Positions 18,988 through 27,836 of a DNA stretch of 64,000 bases are shown here, piece by piece. Each line of letters opens with the position of its first letter. Within the stretch, counting starts at the first letter, position 1. Under the pieces are notes generated by a model. The model made no database searches. It worked only from the letters and a program-made list of their open reading frames with translations, and was not told the origin of the DNA. This DNA comes from CAWGET01 sp963821715 (GTDB taxonomy: Bacteria > Bacteroidota > Ignavibacteria > Ignavibacteriales > Melioribacteraceae): positions 235,802 through 299,801 of the forward strand of contig CAWGET010000002.1 of the NCBI GenBank assembly GCA_963821715.1, read 5' to 3'. The position numbers and the translations under genes were made by a program.

Positions 18988-20169
18988 ATGAGAACAATTG
19001 TAGCGCTTCCAGGCGACGGCATAGGAAAAGTAGTTTTACCAGAAGCGATAAGAGTTTTAGAAGCAGCGGGTTTTGAAGCCGAATATGTTCACGGCGATAT
19101 CGGCTGGGAATTTTGGCAGACAGAAGGGAATGCTCTTCCGCAAAGAACAATAGACCTTTTGGAAAAACATAAAATCGGTTTATTCGGCGCGATAACTAGC
19201 AAACCGAAAGACGCTGCGCTGAATGAAATAGCTCCTTCGCTAAGAGATAAAGGCTATGTTTATTTTTCGCCAATTGTCGGATTGAGACAGCATTTCGGAT
19301 TGGATATATGCATCAGACCTTGTCAGTCATTCAAAGGAAATCCGTTAAATTTTGTAAGAAAATCGAAAGACGGCGGATGTGAAGAACCACTTGTAGATAC
19401 AGTTATCTTTCGTCAAAATACGGAAGGATTATACGGCGGAGTTGAATGGACGAATCCCCCAAAAGATGTAAGAGACGCGCTTGAGACTCACCCGAAAATG
19501 AAAAAATTTAAAGATACTCCTAACGAAGACCTCGCGATTTCCACAAGAATATTTACCCGAAACGCCTGCAAAAGAATTCTAAGAGCCGCTTTTGAATACG
19601 CAAAAGAATACGGATATAAAAATGTAACAGTCTGCGAAAAGCCCAATGTTTTAAGGGAAACTTCGGGCATGATGCTGAGTGAAGCAAAAATTATGGTTCA
19701 GGAATACCCGGACTTGGATTTGTGGGATACAAACATAGACGCTCAAATGATGTGGCTTACTAAAAATCCGGAAGACTATGGAGTAATTGTTGCGGGAAAT
19801 ATGTTCGGCGATATAATCAGCGATGGATTTGCCGGACTCGTAGGCGGATTGGGATTTGCCTGCAGCGCGAACATAGGAGACGAAGTCGCGGTATTCGAAC
19901 CTACACACGGATCTGCGCCTAAATATGAACAGTTAGAGCCTTCAATTGTAAACCCGATCGCTATGTTTCTAAGCGCCTGTATGATGCTCGATCATATCGG
20001 GGAAAAAGAAAAAGCGGATAAGATCAGAAAATCAATTGCCGATGTGATAGAAGAAGGAAAAGTGAAATCCTACGATATGATGAAAATAAAAGGTGGAGCA
20101 AAAGTAGTTGAACAAGGCGCCGCAACAACTCAGCAAATAACCGACGCGGTAATTGAAAAATTAAAGTAA
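18988..20169 (+). CDS. Isocitrate/isopropylmalate dehydrogenase family, probable isocitrate dehydrogenase
   Basis: 393 aa beta-decarboxylating dehydrogenase. GDGIG at 9-13, NTEGLYGG at 144-151 (substrate loop), the metal Asp residues in GNMFGDIISD (D275, D279) and the nucleotide-loop EPTHGSAPKY (304-313) are all present. A CCGGAG site precedes the ATG. The clustering with aconitase and citrate lyase genes favours isocitrate over isopropylmalate or homoisocitrate; an EPTHGSAPKY loop occurs in both NAD and NADP enzymes, so cofactor choice is open. First gene of a forward cluster reaching citF. Confidence 0.88.
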   Translation: MRTIVALPGDGIGKVVLPEAIRVLEAAGFEAEYVHGDIGWEFWQTEGNALPQRTIDLLEKHKIGLFGAITSKPKDAALNEIAPSLRDKGYVYFSPIVGLRQHFGLDICIRPCQSFKGNPLNFVRKSKDGGCEEPLVDTVIFRQNTEGLYGGVEWTNPPKDVRDALETHPKMKKFKDTPNEDLAISTRIFTRNACKRILRAAFEYAKEYGYKNVTVCEKPNVLRETSGMMLSEAKIMVQEYPDLDLWDTNIDAQMMWLTKNPEDYGVIVAGNMFGDIISDGFAGLVGGLGFACSANIGDEVAVFEPTHGSAPKYEQLEPSIVNPIAMFLSACMMLDHIGEKEKADKIRKSIADVIEEGKVKSYDMMKIKGGAKVVEQGAATTQQITDAVIEKLK

Positions 20170-20202
20170 TCCCTCCCGAAAGTCCACTCTTGTGAGGGGA
20201 TT
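20168..20202 (+). terminator. Hairpin after isocitrate dehydrogenase
   Basis: AATCCCTC and GAGGGGATT form a bulged stem that overlaps the stop codon. No U tract follows (AAGGGGTG), so it may be a short dispersed repeat or attenuator-like hairpin between cluster genes. Confidence 0.3.
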
Positions 20203-20239
20203 AAGGGGTGTGCCGTATTAAATATTTTTAGGAAGATTT

Positions 20240-20773
20240 ATGATAGAAAAAGTAAAACAACTCTGGCCTGAAATCGAATGGATAGAAAACTCTGTTCTGA
20301 AAGAGAAGGTTACAAACTGCTGGATCTATGCTTTAGAAAACAGTGTATTAACTCCGAAAGATTTAGAAACGATTCCCTTTTCTCTTTTATTAAAAGACTG
20401 TAAAATTACATTTATGAATCATAAAAGGACGGCTGTTCATTTATCAGTCGATATTGCAAAAAGGATGAAAGAAAATTTCGGAAACGAGATAGAAATAAAT
20501 ATGGACATATTAATTGCCGGTGCAATTTTAATAGATATCGGCAAACTCCTGGAATATGAAATTGTGGACGGAAAACTGACAACGAGCGAAGCTGGAAAAT
20601 TAATCCGTCATCCATTCAGCGGATTGGCAATCGCCGACAGGTTCGGGCTTCCAGCTGAAGTCCAGCATATAATAGCAACACACTCCAAAGAAGGCGACTT
20701 GGGCAAAAGAAGTGTAGAATCAATAATTGTCCATCACGCAGATTTTGTGAGCTTTGATCCGTTTAAAATGTGA
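20240..20773 (+). CDS. HD-domain phosphohydrolase
   Basis: 177 aa. The metal-binding set of an HD domain is visible in part: H near residue 63-68 (NHKRTAVHLSV), an ID in ILIDIGKLLEYE in place of the usual HD, then HPFSGLAIADR and IIATHSKEGD, and a final HHADF. The replacement of the central His-Asp by Ile-Asp is notable. An AGGAAG site precedes the ATG. The stop falls at the first base of a TGAGATG tandem repeat. It lies inside the isocitrate-aconitate cluster; its substrate is unknown. Confidence 0.75.
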   Translation: MIEKVKQLWPEIEWIENSVLKEKVTNCWIYALENSVLTPKDLETIPFSLLLKDCKITFMNHKRTAVHLSVDIAKRMKENFGNEIEINMDILIAGAILIDIGKLLEYEIVDGKLTTSEAGKLIRHPFSGLAIADRFGLPAEVQHIIATHSKEGDLGKRSVESIIVHHADFVSFDPFKM

Positions 20774-20817
20774 GATGTGAGATGTGAGAGGTCAAAAGTC
20801 AAATGTCAAATGTCAAA
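20771..20817 (+). repeat. Short tandem repeats left of the four-helix gene
   Basis: TGAGATG units (20771-20790) run into GTCAAAAGTCAAATGTCAAA-type units (20791-20817, period about 8). The second block is the inverse complement of the TTTGACTTTTGACG units beyond the four-helix gene, so the gene is bracketed by inverted tandem repeats. Confidence 0.8.
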
Positions 20818-20852
20818 TTGGTTACATTGTTCATAGATTTATTGAGGTATGA

Positions 20853-21209
20853 ATGTTAAAGCTAAATCACAAAAACTTAGATGTATGGAATCTTGCCATA
20901 GATTTTATTTCGGATATTTATGAAATTAGCTCAAATTTTCCAAAAGCTGAACTCTATGGTTTAAATGCTCAAATAAGGAGGGCTTCAATCTCAATCGCTT
21001 CAAATATATCTGAAGGAGCGGCAAGGAAAAGTCTGATTGAGAGAAAAAGATTTTTCGAAATCGCGCGATCATCATTAGTTGAAGTAGATACGCAAATTGA
21101 AATTGCGATAAATCTTAAATATTTAGAAAGTAAAGAATTATTGGTATTAGAAAAAAATATTAATCAATTATTTGCAAAACTATCGAATTTAATCAAAAAT
21201 GCTAAATGA
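20853..21209 (+). CDS. Four-helix-bundle protein, 23S rRNA intervening-sequence (IVP) type
   Basis: 118 aa, all helical. NLDVWNLAIDFISDIYEIS at the start, LNAQIRRASISIASNISEGAAR in the middle and RFFEIARSSLVEVDTQIEIA after it are the standard signature of the 23S-IVP / four-helix-bundle family. These proteins form pentamers and occur as scattered copies, some inside 23S rRNA intervening sequences, with no established biochemical role. Here it sits between the HD gene and aconitase with inverted tandem repeats on both sides, which looks like an insertion into the cluster. Confidence 0.9.
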   Translation: MLKLNHKNLDVWNLAIDFISDIYEISSNFPKAELYGLNAQIRRASISIASNISEGAARKSLIERKRFFEIARSSLVEVDTQIEIAINLKYLESKELLVLEKNINQLFAKLSNLIKNAK

Positions 21210-21226
21210 AAATTCTTTCTTTTCCA

Positions 21227-21314
21227 TTTGACTTTTGACGTTTGACTTTTGACGTTTGACCTTTGACGTTTGACAATATGCATCGTCTAGCTTCTCGCGT
21301 CTAGCTTCTAGCTC
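21227..21314 (+). repeat. 14-bp tandem repeat and TCTAGCTTC repeat right of the four-helix gene
   Basis: TTTGACTTTTGACG occurs twice, then TTTGACCTTTGACG, then a partial unit (21227-21274). A second family, GTCTAGCTTCTCGC / GTCTAGCTTCTAGC, follows at 21285-21314. The same CTAGCTTCTC word occurs near 46150 in the window. Confidence 0.85.
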
Positions 21315-21338
21315 AAAATCAAAATTAGGAGATATAAA

Positions 21339-23313
21339 ATGTCCCAAAATTTAATCGAAAAAATTTACCAAAAATTTGCAGTCGGACTCGAAGAGAATGA
21401 ACTCGTTCAAAGCGGCGATTATATTTATGTGCGTCCGGCTTATGTAATGACGCACGATAATACCGGCGCGGTGATTCCTAAATTTAAAAGCATCGGCGCG
21501 ACAAAACTCGCTAATCCCCGCCAGGTTGTTCATACTCTCGATCACAACATTCAGGATACGGGAGAGAAAAATTTAGAAAAATATCAAAAGATCGAAAACT
21601 TTTCCAAGGAAGTCGGAGCTGATTTTTATCCAGCAGGAAGAGGAATAGGGCACCAGATAATGGTTGAAGAAGGATATGCGTTCCCGGGAACAATGGCTGT
21701 CGCTTCGGATAGTCACTCGAATATGTATGGCGGGATCGGATGCCTTGGAACCCCGGTAGTGCGCACCGACGCCGCCGCAATTTGGGCTACCGGAAAAACC
21801 TGGCAGCAAATTCCGCCAGTCGCCAAAGTTGAATTTCTAGGAGAATTAGAACCGGGCGTTTCCGGTAAAGATGTGATTATTGCTCTTAGCGGATTTTTTA
21901 ATAAAGACGAAGTTTTAAACCACGCGATAGAATTTACGGGAGACGGAGTTAAACATTTAAATATTGATCAGCGTTTAACAATCGCGAATATGACAACCGA
22001 ATGGGGAGCGTTGGTCGGATTATTCCCCATTGACGAAGTTACGGTCGATTGGCTGAGAAAGAGAAATGAATTTCTTAAACAACGCGGACTCGCCGGAGTC
22101 AATTCCGATAAAGATGCGGGAGGAATTCATCCGAGAATAAATGATAAAACAATTACGGCTCTCGAAAACGAAAAGGAAAATTTAGTCCCTGATTCCGGCG
22201 CTTTTTACGCAAAAGAGTTGATCATCGACTTAAATACGATAGAGCCTTATGTTTCCGGCCCGAACACAGTGAAAGTGATGAAGAAAGTTTCAGAAATCGA
22301 AAAAGAAAATATAAAAATTAATAAAGCCTATCTGGTAAGCTGCGTAAACAGCAGAGTGGAAGATTTAGCCGAAGCCGCCAATATCGTCCGCAATAAAAAA
22401 GTTGCCGAAGGAGTTGAATTTTACATCGCTGCAGCTTCTAATGAAGTCCAAGATGAGAGCGAAGCTCTCGGCGACTGGCAGGCTCTTTTAGAAGCCGGAG
22501 CTATTCCTCTTCCTCCGGGATGCGGTCCGTGCATCGGACTGGGACGCGGACTACTTGAAGACGGGGAGATTGGGATCTCCGCTACAAATAGAAATTTTAA
22601 GGGAAGAATGGGTTCGCGCGAAGCTTTCGCTTATCTCGCATCGCCCGCCGTTGTTGCGGCTTCAGCGGTTGCGGGAAAGATCGCATTTCCCTGGAACGGA
22701 GATTCAGCCGAAGTAAAAGGCGAAGTAAAAATAAACAAGAAAGAAAAAACAGAATCAAAAAAAATAAAAATAGTTGATGGATTTCCGGAAACAATCTCCG
22801 GCGAATTGATTTTTTGCCGACAAGACAATATGAACACCGATGGAATTTATCCCGGCAAATATACTTACATAGACGATTTCAAACCGGAAGACCAGGCAAA
22901 AGTTGTAATGGAAAATTACGATCAGGAATTTAAAGAATTAGTTAACGACGGAGATATATTAGTCGGTGGATTTAATTTCGGAACGGGTAGTTCTCGCGAA
23001 CAGGCGGCTACGGCTTTAATGCATCGAGGAATAAAATGCGTCGATCGCCGGCTCGTTCAGCGCAACTTATATGCGCAATGCGATAAACAATGGGTTCTTA
23101 GTTTTAGAATCGCCCGATCTCGTTGAATATCTTAAAGATAAATTCGATAACAATAAGTTAACTGTAAGAACCGGACTTACCGCGGAGATCGATTTTCAAA
23201 ATTCTAAAATAAAATTAGATGAATCGGAATTCTCAATAAATCCCGTGGGAGCCGCGGCGCAGGAGCTGGTTGTGGACGGCGGTTTAGAAAATTGGGTAAA
23301 GAAGAATTTGTAA
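21339..23313 (+). CDS. Aconitase/homoaconitase family hydratase (one frameshift)
   Basis: An AGGAGAT site precedes the ATG. About 658 aa after repair. THDNTGA (residues 38-44), HTLDHN (65-70) and the [4Fe-4S] ligands C335 (SCVNSR), C405 and C408 (GCGPC) are intact, and the swivel domain has NFGTGSSREQAA. The first frame ends in nonsense at 23126. The +1 frame holds the true continuation, IAGSFSATYMRNAINNGFLVLE, so one extra base near 23040-23044 (GTCGATCGCC where GTCATCGCC is expected) breaks the gene. The length is that of the shorter aconitase/homoaconitase branch. In this cluster it should interconvert citrate and isocitrate through cis-aconitate. Essential-looking motifs up to the break suggest a sequencing error. 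Confidence 0.85.
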
Positions 23314-23364
23314 GATCTTTCAATAAAACAAATAACACTCTTGAAAAAAATACAGGTCGTAACT

Positions 23365-24798
23365 ATGGAACAATCAATAGCAAGAACGATAGCGAAGTTT
23401 GCATTAAATCTTAAGTATGAAGATCTGCCCGAGGAAGTAATTCACGAAGTAAAAAGATATTTGTATGATTCGATCGGCTGCGCTTATGGCGGTTATCATA
23501 CAAAAGACGTTAGAATTTTGAAGGAAATTTACGATGAAATGGGTGGAAAAGAAGAAGCGACTTTAATCGGCTTCGGGGAAAAAATTCCCGGAGTTAACGC
23601 AACGCTTGTTAATTCCTTAATGATTCGCGCGCTCGACTTCAATGATATTTATTGGAAAGAAGATCCTTCGCATCCTTCCGATTTAATTCCCGCCGCGCTT
23701 TCAACCGCCGAGATGGTCGGAGCTTCGATGAAAGAAGTTATTGTTGCAATTGTTTTGGCTTACGAATTTGAGCAGCGTCTTTGCGAATTCGCAGTCCCTG
23801 GAATACGCGAGCGGAAATGGCACCACGCAACGCTGACTCAGTTTGTTTCCCCAATCGTTGCGGGAAAGATTCTGGGTCTTACGGAAGATCAAATGGTTAA
23901 CGCTATTGGTATCAGCGGATCGCACAATCATACAATCGGATGCCCGACAGCCGGGAAACTTACGATGATGAAAAACACGGTCGATCCGATGGCTGTGCAG
24001 TCCGGAGTTTTTGCCGCGCTTATGGCGAAGAAAGGTTACTCCGGCACGGAAAAAGTCTTTGAAGGGAAAGAAGGATTCATGGATTGTTTCTTCGGATGGG
24101 ACGCGAAAGAAGAAAGAATGGATCCGGTTAATATGAAAGGTCGCGAAGGAACGAACGAATGGAAATGGGATGTTGATAAATTGATCGGAGGACTCGGTAA
24201 GAAATTCAAAATCTTAGAATGCTCGATGAAAGCCTTCCCGACCGAAGCTTTAACGCACACGCACATTTCCGCCACGTTAAAAGCTGTAACAAAAAATAAT
24301 ATTACTTACGATCAAATCGATTCTGTAACGGTTACTACAATCGCAAGAGCTTGCGATATTTTGTTTGATCAGCATAAATACAGACCGGAATCGCGCGAGA
24401 CGGCTGATCATTCGCTTCCCTACTGCATTGCCGCCGCCCTTGTCGATCATAAAATTACAACCAATTCATTCAGCGATGAAAAATTAAAAGACGAAAGAAT
24501 TTGGGAAGTGATCGATAAAATTCACGGAGAAGCTTCGGAGGAATTTGAAAAAATGTTTCCGGCAAAACAACCTTCTAAAGTCGTTGTAAAAACAAATGGC
24601 GGAAGAGAGTTTTCCGAATATCTCGAATATCCCAAAGGCGATCCGAGAGAACCGATGACCGAAGAAGACTTAGATTCAAAGTTCAACGCACTTTCTGAAG
24701 AACTTTTATCTTCCGAGAGACAAAAGGAAATTAAAGAAGCAATCTTCAATTGCGAAAATTATGACACCGGAAAATTTATGGAAATATTAATAATATAA
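23365..24798 (+). CDS. MmgE/PrpD family protein
   Basis: The ATG at 23365 begins the family start MEQSIARTIAKFAL; a TTG at 23341 would add eight unlike residues. 477 aa. Family blocks: YDSIGCAYGGYHTKD, HPSDLIPAALSTAEM, a long GISGSHNHTIGCPTAGKLTM (glycine/His active-site wall), SGVFAALMAKKGYSG and FPTEALTHTHISA. Members dehydrate 2-methylcitrate (PrpD), act on citrate, or decarboxylate cis-aconitate. Which reaction applies is not evident. The neighbours act on citrate, isocitrate and acetyl/oxaloacetate units; no prpB or prpC is seen, so methylcitrate use is less supported. Confidence 0.85.
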   Translation: MEQSIARTIAKFALNLKYEDLPEEVIHEVKRYLYDSIGCAYGGYHTKDVRILKEIYDEMGGKEEATLIGFGEKIPGVNATLVNSLMIRALDFNDIYWKEDPSHPSDLIPAALSTAEMVGASMKEVIVAIVLAYEFEQRLCEFAVPGIRERKWHHATLTQFVSPIVAGKILGLTEDQMVNAIGISGSHNHTIGCPTAGKLTMMKNTVDPMAVQSGVFAALMAKKGYSGTEKVFEGKEGFMDCFFGWDAKEERMDPVNMKGREGTNEWKWDVDKLIGGLGKKFKILECSMKAFPTEALTHTHISATLKAVTKNNITYDQIDSVTVTTIARACDILFDQHKYRPESRETADHSLPYCIAAALVDHKITTNSFSDEKLKDERIWEVIDKIHGEASEEFEKMFPAKQPSKVVVKTNGGREFSEYLEYPKGDPREPMTEEDLDSKFNALSEELLSSERQKEIKEAIFNCENYDTGKFMEILII

Positions 24799-24810
24799 CT
24801 AAATGCTGAT

Positions 24811-24835
24811 AGGCTGCGGCTGTATGTCGCAGCCT
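24811..24835 (+). terminator. Hairpin after the MmgE/PrpD gene
   Basis: AGGCTGCG and CGCAGCCT form an eight-base-pair stem 12 bp after the stop, with a nine-base loop. No strong U tract follows (TGATAGTTATTT). It marks the border between the metabolic genes and the toxin-antitoxin insertion. Confidence 0.4.
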
Positions 24836-24922
24836 GATAGTTATTTCGTTAAAGATAAAATCATTTTGCTTCATATAAAAAACCACAGTTGTCTAATTGG
24901 ACTACTTTTATTATATTGCTCT

Positions 24923-25263
24923 ATGAGTAAAAAACGGGAACTATACTTCTTCAAAAATTACTTTGAGGATTTTTACAAAGCCCAAACTGATAAGGTAAAA
25001 AAGAAAATTCTTTGGACTTTAAAAGTCATTGAGGAAATTGACCGAATTCCCGACGTTTATTTGAAACATTTGAAAAACACAGTGGACTTTACGAAATTAG
25101 AGTTCAAGTCGGGAATAACATTTTCAGGATTTTCTCCTTCTTCGACTTTGAAAATATTGTCGTTATAGGTCACGGATTTCAAAAGAAAACGCAAAAAATA
25201 CCTAAACAAGAAATCGAGAAAGCAGAACAGATAAAGAGAGAATATTATGAAAGCAAAAAATAA
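24923..25263 (+). pseudogene. higB: HigB/RelE-type toxin (phage Gp49-like), frameshifted
   Basis: The first part, from MSKKRELYFFKNYFEDFY at 24923, reads to about 25106, where the frame should move to VGNNIFRIFSFFDFENIVVI and end at 25263 with EIEKAEQIKREYY. Loss of one base near 25104-25108 explains it. The reconstructed ~113-aa protein has the RelE/HigB order, including the GxxNIFRIF strand and GHGFQKKTQKIP. The 3' end overlaps the antitoxin start by 17 bp, the usual HigBA layout. The lesion would inactivate the toxin if real. Confidence 0.75.
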
Positions 25264-25555
25264 AAATCTTAAAAGTCTTGATCAGTTTATAGATGAAAAA
25301 ATTGGGAAAAGAGGGACTGAAAAGCGGGAGCAGTTTGAAACGGAATATGACGCTTTCAAACTTGGAGTCTTAATTCAACAAGCCAGAGAAGACAAAGGTC
25401 TTACTCAAGAACAATTGGCTGAATTGGCAGGAACAAATAAATCTTATATATCTAAATTAGAAAGAAATTTAAAAGACATTCGTTTTTCGACATTGCAACG
25501 TATTATTAACGAAGGATTAGGCGGACATTTGGACATTTCAATCCGTTTCGAATAA
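25247..25555 (+). CDS. higA: HigA-type XRE antitoxin
   Basis: 102 aa. KLGVLIQQAREDKGLTQEQLAELAGTNKSYISK (shown in part) is a textbook XRE helix-turn-helix at residues 37-75. An AAGAGAG site precedes the ATG. It follows the toxin gene with overlap, as in HigBA. It should neutralise HigB and repress the promoter. Confidence 0.88.
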   Translation: MKAKNKNLKSLDQFIDEKIGKRGTEKREQFETEYDAFKLGVLIQQAREDKGLTQEQLAELAGTNKSYISKLERNLKDIRFSTLQRIINEGLGGHLDISIRFE

Positions 25556-25697
25556 AATGTAAAAAGCACAACAATAGCTATACGTAATACGGGCGAAAGT
25601 AAAGATTTTGCTTACAGCCTTCTCTTGTGCGAGTTGAATATTATAAATTATTAAACTATTTTAAAATATCATTATAATGTCATTTACGAGGTTAAAT

Positions 25698-25964
25698 GTG
25701 CAAGCTGTAATTTATACGGAAGCAAGAAATAATTTGAACAAGATCATTGATAAAGTGAATGAGAACAGCGAACCTTATATGATCGTAGGCAGTAAAGGAA
25801 GAAAAGACACCGTTATTATTTCGAAAGAGGAATATGATAATCTTTTGGAAAACCTAAATATTCTGAGCAATCCAAAATGGCTTAAAAGCATTGATACAGG
25901 TCTGAACGATTTGAAAAAGAAAAAGAAGAAAAAGTTAACAATAAATGAAGCTCTGGGTATTTAA
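25698..25964 (+). CDS. yefM: YefM/Phd-type antitoxin
   Basis: The family start M-Q-A-V-I-Y-T-E-A-R-N-N-L fits a GTG at 25698 preceded by ACGAGG at good spacing; an in-frame ATG lies at 25677. About 88 aa with the NENSEPYMIVGSKGRKDTVIIS strand block and a Lys-rich tail (KKKKKKKL). The stop is directly followed by the toxin start. It pairs with YoeB downstream. Confidence 0.85.
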   Translation: MQAVIYTEARNNLNKIIDKVNENSEPYMIVGSKGRKDTVIISKEEYDNLLENLNILSNPKWLKSIDTGLNDLKKKKKKKLTINEALGI

Positions 25965-26243
25965 TTGCATCGCCAATTCAATTTTGAATGGACAGACGAA
26001 GCCCTGAAACAGTTAGATTTAATAAAGAAGAAAAAATCAACCGACAAAAATTATCTTAATAAAATCGCCAGGCTCTTAGAATCGATGCAGAAAAATCCCT
26101 TTGAAGGAATTGGAAAACCTGAACCGCTCAAGTATAGCTTTCCATCTTGTTGGTCGAGGCGAATTACGCAAAAGGATAGAATAATTTACAAGGTCTCCGG
26201 AAAAAATATAATTATTATTTCCATTTTGGGACATTATGATTAA
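25965..26243 (+). CDS. yoeB: YoeB/Txe-type mRNA interferase toxin
   Basis: 92 aa from a TTG adjacent to the antitoxin stop. FEWTDEALKQLDLI at the start, GIGKPEPLKY in the centre and SRRITQKDRIIYKV with a final ILGHYD are the YoeB signature, including the catalytic Glu, Arg, His and Tyr positions. It cleaves mRNA at the ribosome. With HigBA it separates the PrpD-like gene from the citrate lyase genes. Confidence 0.92.
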   Translation: MHRQFNFEWTDEALKQLDLIKKKKSTDKNYLNKIARLLESMQKNPFEGIGKPEPLKYSFPSCWSRRITQKDRIIYKVSGKNIIIISILGHYD

Positions 26244-26431
26244 ATAATTTTGAATTAGTGTTTAGTCGAGGATGTATTATCGCTAAATATAATATTGTCT
26301 CACTTTATAAATAATCTAAATAATGTTTTGTAGAGGCTTTGCAATATTATTGAGTTTGCCAAAATGTGTAATGTCTCTACTCCTTTAATTTTCCAGTAAT
26401 TTATAATTGATTTTAACAACAGGATTTCATT

Positions 26432-27616
26432 ATGCCTAAATCATCAAAAGCATCCGCCGGAAAACGCGGAGATAATGTGCGCTCCGATTGTTACATCGAA
26501 CTGCAAGAAAAGAAATCGGGCGGAATTAAAATCGATCTCCAAAGCAAAGTCGATGTAATGTATGGAGATTCAATCCGCGAATTACTAATAAAAATGTGCG
26601 GATTTTTCGAGATCAAACATTTGAAAATTTTTGTTGAAGACAGCGGCGCGCTTCCTTTCACAATTATGGCGAGGTTTGAACTTGCGTTAAAAATTTTATT
26701 CCCCGAGATTGAAAAAGAATATCTTCCCGGATTCAACAAAATAAATGATTACAAAACTTCTAAAGATCGCTTCAGACGCAGCAGGCTTTATCTTCCCGGT
26801 AACGAACCAAAGTTTTACCCGAACGCCGGACTCCATAAACCGGACGCAGTAATTCTCGATCTTGAGGACAGCGTTGCCCATTCTGAAAAGAACGCCGCTC
26901 GTCTTCTTGTAAGGAATGCTTTGCGCGCTGTAAATTTTTATGGTGCGGAACGAATGGTAAGAATTAATCAACTTCCTCGCGGATTGGAAGATCTAAAATT
27001 TATTGTCCCGCATAATGTTCACGTAATTCTGATTCCAAAATGCGAATCAGCCGACCAAGTGCAGAAAATTGATGAAGCGGTTCAGAACATCAAAATAAAA
27101 AATGATTACAAATCTGATATCTTTTATATGCCTATAATCGAAAGCGCGCTTGGAGTAGTAAACGCTTACCAAATTGCCTCAGCTTCAAAAAATAATTGCG
27201 CGCTCGCCGTTGGGCTTGAAGATTACACAGCCGATATCGGCGCGGAACGAACGGGCGAAGGACGAGAAAGTTTTTACGCAAGAAGTGCAATTGTAAACGC
27301 CGCAAAAGCTGCCGGCATTCAAGCAATAGATACAGTATTCTCTGATGTTTCCGATATGGATGGATTGCGGCAATCCGTTTTGGAAGCGAAATCGCTCGGC
27401 TTCGAAGGAAAAGGATGCATCCATCCGCGGCAAGTTCAAGTGGTGAATGATGCGTTTCTTCCTTCAAAAGATGAAGTTGAAAAAGCCCAAAATATTGTTG
27501 AGGCTTTTAAAGAAGCGGAGAAAAAAGGAATCGGCGTTGTTTCGCTGGGAAGCAAAATGATCGACGCACCGATTGTTAAACGCGCACAGAGAATTATGAG
27601 ATTGGCTAACAAATAA
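26432..27616 (+). CDS. citDE: Citrate lyase acyl-carrier (CitD) fused to beta subunit (CitE)
   Basis: 394 aa, against about 98 for CitD and 290 for CitE. Residues 1-95 are CitD-like: KRGDNVRSDCYIELQEKKSGGIKI with S18 as candidate prosthetic-group serine, and the closing SGALPFTIMARFELALK (71-87). Residues 113-394 are CitE: RSRLYLPGN (116-124), VILDLEDSV (140-148), VRINQLPRG, PIIESALGVV and GLEDYTADIGAERTGEG, ending in the HPRQV block. Citrate lyase splits citrate to acetate and oxaloacetate; CitE is the citryl-lyase half. The fusion puts carrier and lyase in one chain, next to citF. CitC ligase and CitG/CitX prosthetic-group enzymes are not in the window. Confidence 0.88.
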   Translation: MPKSSKASAGKRGDNVRSDCYIELQEKKSGGIKIDLQSKVDVMYGDSIRELLIKMCGFFEIKHLKIFVEDSGALPFTIMARFELALKILFPEIEKEYLPGFNKINDYKTSKDRFRRSRLYLPGNEPKFYPNAGLHKPDAVILDLEDSVAHSEKNAARLLVRNALRAVNFYGAERMVRINQLPRGLEDLKFIVPHNVHVILIPKCESADQVQKIDEAVQNIKIKNDYKSDIFYMPIIESALGVVNAYQIASASKNNCALAVGLEDYTADIGAERTGEGRESFYARSAIVNAAKAAGIQAIDTVFSDVSDMDGLRQSVLEAKSLGFEGKGCIHPRQVQVVNDAFLPSKDEVEKAQNIVEAFKEAEKKGIGVVSLGSKMIDAPIVKRAQRIMRLANK

Positions 27617-27660
27617 AAGAAATTGAAAAATGATATCGCGGATGATACGTATTGAAAAGA

Positions 27661-27817
27661 TGTGAGACGTGAGACGTCAGATGTGAGACGGAAGGAAAAG
27701 TTTAATCCGTTAAATCTGTTTTCTATTAAAAAGTTATTGGGACACGTATCGAACAGATGAGACGGATAAACCAAATCCGTGTGAATCTGTTTAATCCGTT
27801 AAATCCGCGTTCTATCC
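27661..27817 (+). repeat. Short tandem repeats between citDE and citF
   Basis: TGTGAGACG units (27661-27690) precede TTTAATCCGTTAAATCTGTT (27700-27720), and the latter recurs in similar form at 27790-27810 with the same TTCTAT word after it. The TGAGA family matches the repeat left of the four-helix gene at 20771. Nothing coding is seen in this 220-bp gap. Confidence 0.65.
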
Positions 27818-27836
27818 AAAATATTAAGAGGAATAA

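Noticed and set aside
21227..21274. Possible CRISPR array
   Set aside because: The units are about 14 bp in direct tandem with no spacers and no cas genes are near; it is a minisatellite.
23040..23126. Programmed frameshift in aconitase
   Set aside because: No slippery heptamer or following pseudoknot is seen, and similar single-base breaks occur in many unrelated genes here; error or mutation is simpler.
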